Shown: piece by piece, positions 23,767-27,967 of the stretch | Layout: each line of letters opens with the position of its first letter | Numbering within the stretch: position 1 is the stretch's first letter | The notes under the pieces: model-generated | The model's database searches: none | Told to the model about the DNA's origin: nothing | What the model saw: the letters and a program-made list of their open reading frames with translations, nothing else | Source: Clostridiales bacterium UBA1701 | Lineage (GTDB): Bacteria; Bacillota; Clostridia; Oscillospirales; Oscillospiraceae | NCBI GenBank assembly: GCA_002320035.1 | Contig: DCJL01000007.1 | Location: forward strand, 1-27,967 | Reading direction: 5' to 3' | Length of the DNA stretch: 27,967 nucleotides | Made by a program: the position numbers and the translations under genes

Positions 23767-25254
23767 ATGATTTATCAGAGCACACGCGGAGCGGAATTCA
23801 CCGCCCGGGACACAGAGGCCGTTCTGCGGGGCATCGCCCCGGACGGAGGGCTGTATATCGACCCGGCGCTTGGGAGCCGCCCCTTTGACTGGCGGGGCTG
23901 TCTGGCGCTTCCGCCCCTGGGCATGGCGGAAAAAATCCTCGCCCACCTGCTGCCCGGCTTTAAGGATATGGACGCTCTGGTGCACCGGGCCTATGAGGGC
24001 AAATTTTCCGCCCCGGAGCTGACGCCCCTTGTGCCCGTGGGGGAGGATTATGTTCTGGAGCTTTTCCACGGACCCACAAGCGCCTTTAAGGATGTGGCCC
24101 TGTCCATGCTGCCCCGGCTTATGACGGCGGCAAGGGCCCAGGAGGGCGTTGAGGATAAAATCATCATTCTCACCGCCACCTCCGGGGACACAGGCAAGGC
24201 GGCCCTTGAGGGCTTCCGCGATGTGGACGGCACGGGCATCATCGTCTTTTATCCGGCGGACGGGGTGTCTCCCGTGCAGAAGGCCCAGATGGTCACCCAG
24301 GAGGGGGACAATGTGAAGGTCTGCGCCCTGAGGGGAAATTTCGACGACTGCCAGCGGGGCGTGAAGGAGTGCTTCGCCCGAATCAACCGGGAGGCGCTTC
24401 TGGCAGGAACGGGCTTACGCCTTTCCTCTGCCAACTCCATCAATATCGGCCGGCTTGCCCCTCAGGTGGTCTATTATTTCATTGCCTACGGGGCGCTTTT
24501 GCGCCGGGGGCGGATAAAGGCCGGGGCGTGGGTGGACTTTGTGGTGCCCACCGGGAATTTTGGGGACATCCTGGCCGGATACTTCGCCAAGCTCATGGGT
24601 CTGCCCGTAGGCAGGCTTGTCTGTGCCTCCAACGCCAACCGGATCCTGACGGATTTTCTCTGCACCGGTGTTTACGACCGGCGGCGGGACTTCATAAAAA
24701 CCAGCTCCCCCTCTATGGATATTCTGGTGTCCTCCAATCTGGAAAGGCTTCTCTTCCTCGCCTCCGGCGGGGACGGCGCCTTTGTAAAAACCTGCATGGA
24801 GAACCTGGCCCGGGACGGGGTTTACAGCGTGGGGGACGCTGTTCTCGGCAGCATCCGCGCCCAGTTCTCCGCTTATACCTGCGGCGAGGCGGGGACAGCC
24901 CAGACCATTGCCCGCGTCTGGCGGGATTACGGCTATCTCTGCGACCCCCACACCGCCGTGGCCTTCTCGGCGGCGGAGGAATACAAGGCCGAAAGGGCAG
25001 GCGACGCCCCGGTGGTGGTGCTGTCCACCGCCTCCCCCTTCAAGTTCCCCGGTGCTGTCTTGAAGGCGCTGGGCGGAGATAGGAGCGGAGACGCGTTTGC
25101 GCAGATGGATCGCCTTTCCCGGCTCGCCGGAGTAGAAATTCCCGGAAATCTCTCGGGACTGAAAGCGAAAGTGCCTCTGCACCGGGACAGCATCGAAAAA
25201 GACGGGCTTACGGACTATGTGCTCAGGGTGCTCTCGGAAAGGGAGGGATTTTAA
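23767..25254 (+). CDS. thrC: Threonine synthase
   Basis: A 495-residue PLP enzyme that turns O-phosphohomoserine into threonine. The N-terminal YQSTRG(G/A) start and GIAPDGGLY are typical of the long class shared with E. coli and yeast. The PLP lysine is Lys108 in GPTSAFKDVAL. The phosphate-binding TATSGDTGKAA and the NSINIGRLAPQ and VPTGNFGDILAGY segments are intact. I start it at ATG 23767 after AAGGAGG, not at an upstream ATG inside the preceding gene. It abuts thrB with no gap, in the same operon. Confidence 0.97.
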   Translation: MIYQSTRGAEFTARDTEAVLRGIAPDGGLYIDPALGSRPFDWRGCLALPPLGMAEKILAHLLPGFKDMDALVHRAYEGKFSAPELTPLVPVGEDYVLELFHGPTSAFKDVALSMLPRLMTAARAQEGVEDKIIILTATSGDTGKAALEGFRDVDGTGIIVFYPADGVSPVQKAQMVTQEGDNVKVCALRGNFDDCQRGVKECFARINREALLAGTGLRLSSANSINIGRLAPQVVYYFIAYGALLRRGRIKAGAWVDFVVPTGNFGDILAGYFAKLMGLPVGRLVCASNANRILTDFLCTGVYDRRRDFIKTSSPSMDILVSSNLERLLFLASGGDGAFVKTCMENLARDGVYSVGDAVLGSIRAQFSAYTCGEAGTAQTIARVWRDYGYLCDPHTAVAFSAAEEYKAERAGDAPVVVLSTASPFKFPGAVLKALGGDRSGDAFAQMDRLSRLAGVEIPGNLSGLKAKVPLHRDSIEKDGLTDYVLRVLSEREGF

Positions 25255-26130
25255 ATGCGCGTCAGGATACCCGCAAGCTCCGCCAATCTCGGCCCGGGCT
25301 TTGATTGCTTCGGCCTTGCCTGGCAGTGCTGGAACGAAATCGAATTTATCCCCGGCGGGGATAAATTGAAAATAAACGGCTGTCCGGAGCGTTTTCAGAA
25401 CCGGGAAAATCTGGCTTTCCGGGGCTATCTGGCCGTTCTGGAGGCCTGCGGGCTGAAGGAGGAGCCGCTCTCCATCGAATTTCTGAAAACGGAGATTCCC
25501 GTCTCCCGGGGGCTGGGCTCCTCGGCGGCCCTCATCGTAGGCGGCGCTGCGGCAGCCAACGCGCTGCACGGCCTTGGCCTTTCCAGGGATGAACTTCTCC
25601 GTATTGCCACACCCATTGAGGGCCACCCGGATAATATTGCCCCTGCCCTTTTCGGTGGGCTCACCGTCTCCGCCATGGAGGACGGCCGGGCGCTGACGGC
25701 GGCCTTCCCCCTCAGCAGCAAGCTCTTTTTCACAACGCTTATACCGGATTTCGAACTGTCTACAGAGCGGTCCCGCAGCGTACTTCCCGCTTCTGTCCCC
25801 CGGGCGGATGCGATTTTCAATGTCTCCCGGGCGGCGCTGCTGCTGAAAGCGCTTGGGACCGGGGACGGCGCGCTTCTGGGCCTTGCCCTCCAGGACAGGC
25901 TGCACCAGCCCTTCCGCACAAAGCTCATCCCCGGCTTTAACCGGGTGAGAGGGCTGGCTGAAAGTCTCGGGGCCGCCGGACTCTGCATCTCCGGTGCCGG
26001 CTCCACCCTGCTCTGCGTCGCCATGGGTCCGGACTTTTCCCGGGAAATGGCCTCCGCCATGGCGGCGGATTTCCCCGGCTGGCAGGTCCGCCCCATACTG
26101 CCCGACGTTCAGGGCGTACAGGTCTTCTGA
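25255..26130 (+). CDS. thrB: Homoserine kinase
   Basis: A 291-residue GHMP-family kinase that uses ATP to make O-phosphohomoserine, the ThrC substrate. It shows VRIPASSANLGPGFD at the start (homoserine-binding side), the GHMP phosphate loop PVSRGLGSSAA (about 82-92), EGHPDNIAPALFGG, and near the C-terminus GLCISGAGSTLLC. Length is normal. The ATG directly follows the thrC stop (TTTTAAATG), with GGGAGG as SD, so the two are translated together. No clear terminator follows; ilvA has its own promoter 50 bp downstream. Confidence 0.96.
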   Translation: MRVRIPASSANLGPGFDCFGLAWQCWNEIEFIPGGDKLKINGCPERFQNRENLAFRGYLAVLEACGLKEEPLSIEFLKTEIPVSRGLGSSAALIVGGAAAANALHGLGLSRDELLRIATPIEGHPDNIAPALFGGLTVSAMEDGRALTAAFPLSSKLFFTTLIPDFELSTERSRSVLPASVPRADAIFNVSRAALLLKALGTGDGALLGLALQDRLHQPFRTKLIPGFNRVRGLAESLGAAGLCISGAGSTLLCVAMGPDFSREMASAMAADFPGWQVRPILPDVQGVQVF

Positions 26131-26179
26131 GCCCAAGCCCCACGCCTTTTGCTTTTTCCCTCGTTGTTTGTATTTTCTA

Positions 26180-26208
26180 TTGAATTCAGGCTTCATTTGG
26201 GGTAAAAT
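26180..26208 (+). promoter_or_regulatory. Predicted sigma-A promoter of ilvA-ridA
   Basis: TTGAAT (26180-26185) and TAAAAT (26203-26208) are exactly 17 bp apart in the 103-bp thrB-ilvA gap. Transcription would start near 26215. The leader is too short for a T-box or attenuator. Confidence 0.6.
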
Positions 26209-26233
26209 TTTTCCAAAGCTGGGAGGGGATCGT

Positions 26234-27442
26234 ATGAACATAGAACTGAGCGAAATAGAGCGTGCGGCGGAGCGCCTGCGGCCTATTATCCACCATACGG
26301 AGCTTGACCGCTCCACGACCTTTTCCGCCATGTCCGGCGGGCAGATATACCTCAAATGTGAAAACCGGCAGAAAACCGGTTCCTTTAAGATTCGCGGAGC
26401 CAGCAATAAAATTGCCTCCATGACTGAGCGGGGTGAGAACCGCCCCGTGGTGGCTTCCTCCGCCGGGAACCATGCCCAGGGCGTAGCCTACGCGGCCTCC
26501 CGGCTGGGTATTCCCGCCACCATCGTCATGCCCAAGGCCGCCCCCATTGCCAAGGTACAGGCCACCGAGGGCTACGGCGCCAAGGTGGTTCTCGCCGGGG
26601 ACTGCTATGACGACGCCTATGCCTGCGCGAAGCGCATCTGCGAGGAGGAGGGCGCCGCCTTTCTTCATCCCTACAATGACCCGGAGGTCATTGCCGGGCA
26701 GGGTACGCTGGGCCTTGAGATTCTGGAGGATCTGCCCTATGTGGATGTGATTGTGGTCCCCGCCGGGGGCGGCGGGCTGCTGGCGGGCGTCGCCGCCGCG
26801 GTAAAGCAGCTGAACCCCCGGGTAAAGGTCTACGGGGTCCAGGCCCGCGGGGCAGACGCGGTCGCCCAAAGTTTCAGGGAGAAAAAACTCGTCACCACCG
26901 ACAGCGCCGCCACCATTGCCGACGGCATTGCCGTCAAAGCCCCGGGCGACATCACCGTGGAGCTGATCAACCGCTATGCCGACGGGGTGGTCACTGTTTC
27001 CGATACGGAGATTGCCGACGCGATCCTGCTGCTGATCGAACGGGCCAAGCAGATCGTGGAGCCGGCCGGAGCTACGCCCCTGGCCGCCGTTTTAAACGGG
27101 CGGATTGACGTAAAGGGCAAACGGGTCGTCTGCGTTATGTCCGGCGGCAATATCGATGTGAGCTTTGTACAGAGCATTATCGAGCGGGGCCTCGTGGCGA
27201 GGCACCGCCGGGTGAAATTCATCGTCACCCTGCTGGACAGGCCCGGCAGCCTTGTGCAGCTTTTGAATATCATCGCCGGGGCCGGGGCAAATATCCTGAC
27301 GGTCCAGCATGACAAGCTTAACGCCGGCCTCAACCCCAACGAAACGGATGTGCACATTGCCTGTGAAGTGGGCGGCGAGGCCCACGGCAGACTGATTATA
27401 GACCAGCTCAGGAGCCACGGCTACGCAGTTGAGCTGGAATAA
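26234..27442 (+). CDS. ilvA: Threonine ammonia-lyase with C-terminal ACT domain
   Basis: A 402-residue PLP enzyme (fold type II) that deaminates threonine to 2-oxobutyrate, the first committed step to isoleucine. The PLP lysine is Lys52 in KTGSFKIRGA. The SSAGNHAQGVAYAA and VPAGGGGLLAGVA segments match the family. A single ACT domain (about 325-402; VKFIVTLLDRPGSLVQLLN) points to feedback by an amino acid, perhaps isoleucine. Its size lies between TdcB (about 330, no ACT) and E. coli IlvA (about 514, two ACT-like domains), and is the form common in Clostridia; biosynthetic versus catabolic use cannot be decided from sequence. GGGAGGGG precedes the ATG. Its neighbour ridA supports the call. 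Confidence 0.94.
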   Translation: MNIELSEIERAAERLRPIIHHTELDRSTTFSAMSGGQIYLKCENRQKTGSFKIRGASNKIASMTERGENRPVVASSAGNHAQGVAYAASRLGIPATIVMPKAAPIAKVQATEGYGAKVVLAGDCYDDAYACAKRICEEEGAAFLHPYNDPEVIAGQGTLGLEILEDLPYVDVIVVPAGGGGLLAGVAAAVKQLNPRVKVYGVQARGADAVAQSFREKKLVTTDSAATIADGIAVKAPGDITVELINRYADGVVTVSDTEIADAILLLIERAKQIVEPAGATPLAAVLNGRIDVKGKRVVCVMSGGNIDVSFVQSIIERGLVARHRRVKFIVTLLDRPGSLVQLLNIIAGAGANILTVQHDKLNAGLNPNETDVHIACEVGGEAHGRLIIDQLRSHGYAVELE

Positions 27443-27466
27443 GGAAAAATAAAGGAGAACTCCGTT

Positions 27467-27838
27467 ATGAAAGTTATTTCCACTGAAAAAGCCCCCTCCG
27501 CCATCGGCCCCTATTCCCAGGCGGTCGTCAGCGGTAATCTTCTCTATACCTCCGGCCAGATCCCCATCATTCCTGAGACCGGGGAGCTGGCGCAGGGGCT
27601 TGAAGCCCAGGCCCATCAGGTATTCAGGAATCTGGCAGCGCTTCTCAAAGCCGCTGGAAGCGACATGAGCCATGCCGTCAAGACCACAGTTTTTATTAAG
27701 AACATGGCCGATTTTGCCGCCATCAACGCCGTCTACGCCCAGTATTTCTCCGAGCCCTATCCCGCCCGTTCCTGCGTGGAGGTGGCACGGCTGCCCAAGG
27801 ATGTGCTTCTGGAGTGCGAGGTAATCGCCGAGATATAA
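27467..27838 (+). CDS. ridA: RidA family enamine/imine deaminase
   Basis: A 123-residue RidA (YjgF/YER057c) protein that hydrolyses the 2-aminocrotonate or 2-aminoacrylate formed by PLP dehydratases such as IlvA. It shows the family features KAPSAIGPYSQAV at the start and a conserved arginine in PARSCVEVARLPKDVLLE near the end (about residue 105). It forms trimers in known structures. It lies 24 nt after ilvA with an AAGGAG SD, and a strong terminator follows, so it is co-transcribed with its partner enzyme. Confidence 0.97.
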   Translation: MKVISTEKAPSAIGPYSQAVVSGNLLYTSGQIPIIPETGELAQGLEAQAHQVFRNLAALLKAAGSDMSHAVKTTVFIKNMADFAAINAVYAQYFSEPYPARSCVEVARLPKDVLLECEVIAEI

Positions 27839-27860
27839 CCCGGCCGATCGCATAAACGTA

Positions 27861-27913
27861 AAAATAAGCCGCCGGATATTTTGACGCTGTCAAAATACCC
27901 GGCGGCTTATTTT
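27861..27913 (+). terminator. Intrinsic terminator of ilvA-ridA
   Basis: 15-bp outer arms (27861-27875 and 27899-27913), one mismatch, then a 9-bp inner stem around a GCT loop. The right arm ends in TTATTTT on the plus strand and the left arm starts AAAATAA, so it may act in both directions. From 27914 to the window end I see no gene. Confidence 0.9.
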
Positions 27914-27967
27914 GCTATGTAAAACAGAGCAAAAATCTGAATGTGCCATTTCCTCGCCCCTTCGGGG

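Noticed and set aside
24415..26421. A 668-codon open frame on the minus strand opposite thrC, thrB and the start of ilvA
   Set aside because: All three plus-strand genes have intact catalytic motifs and SDs. The minus frame has no recognisable domain.

Overview
The window looks like chromosomal DNA from a high-GC Clostridia, most likely an Oscillospiraceae-type gut bacterium. This rests on the gene content: the ylxM-ffh-rpsP-khpA order, paired M16 peptidases next to lgt, SpaA/Cna-B surface proteins with a PKTG anchor, a PheB-type ACT protein beside hom, and good SD sequences on nearly every gene. Genus-level placement is inference. I see no rRNA, tRNA, CRISPR array, insertion sequence, prophage or plasmid feature.

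Layout. (1) 1-286 is an AT-rich leader with a promoter, a perfect 16-nt palindrome and a 5' UTR hairpin. It precedes a 759-residue surface protein (287-2566) built of beta-helix, SpaA and Cna-B parts with a sorting signal. (2) 2567-4404 carries two minus-strand genes: an unusually AT-rich alpha/beta hydrolase and a Met-rich lipoprotein. (3) 4514-6811 (minus) is the ylxM-ffh-rpsP-khpA operon for protein targeting and translation, with a clear sigma-A promoter and an intrinsic terminator. (4) 6976-14040 (plus) is one 7-kb gene for a compact three-part cyclic beta-1,2-glucan synthase. (5) 14105-18042 (plus) is an operon of two M16 peptidase homologues, lgt and a small unrecognised protein. (6) 18211-19609 (plus) is a GtrB/GtrA-like pair. 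(7) 19694-27838 is an aspartate-to-threonine-to-2-oxobutyrate cluster: hom-lysC-asd (minus) diverging from an ACT/HTH-like protein, thrC and thrB (plus), followed by ilvA-ridA from a separate promoter.

How the genes work together. LysC, Asd and Hom take aspartate to homoserine. ThrB and ThrC make threonine. IlvA deaminates threonine to 2-oxobutyrate, the isoleucine precursor, and RidA disposes of the reactive enamine released by IlvA. The two halves of the pathway face each other across a 130-bp gap in which the two predicted -10 elements overlap, and the first gene of the thr arm encodes an ACT protein with a helix-turn-helix-like segment. Lgt would lipidate proteins such as the lipoprotein at 3565-4404, and Ffh targets secreted and membrane proteins to the Sec machinery. 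The strongest candidates for something little described are the cyclic glucan synthase in a Gram-positive-type genome and the divergent thr control region. I see no clearly new multi-gene defence or mobile system.

No gene-free stretch exceeds 300 bases. Promoters and terminators were found by eye and are predictions.
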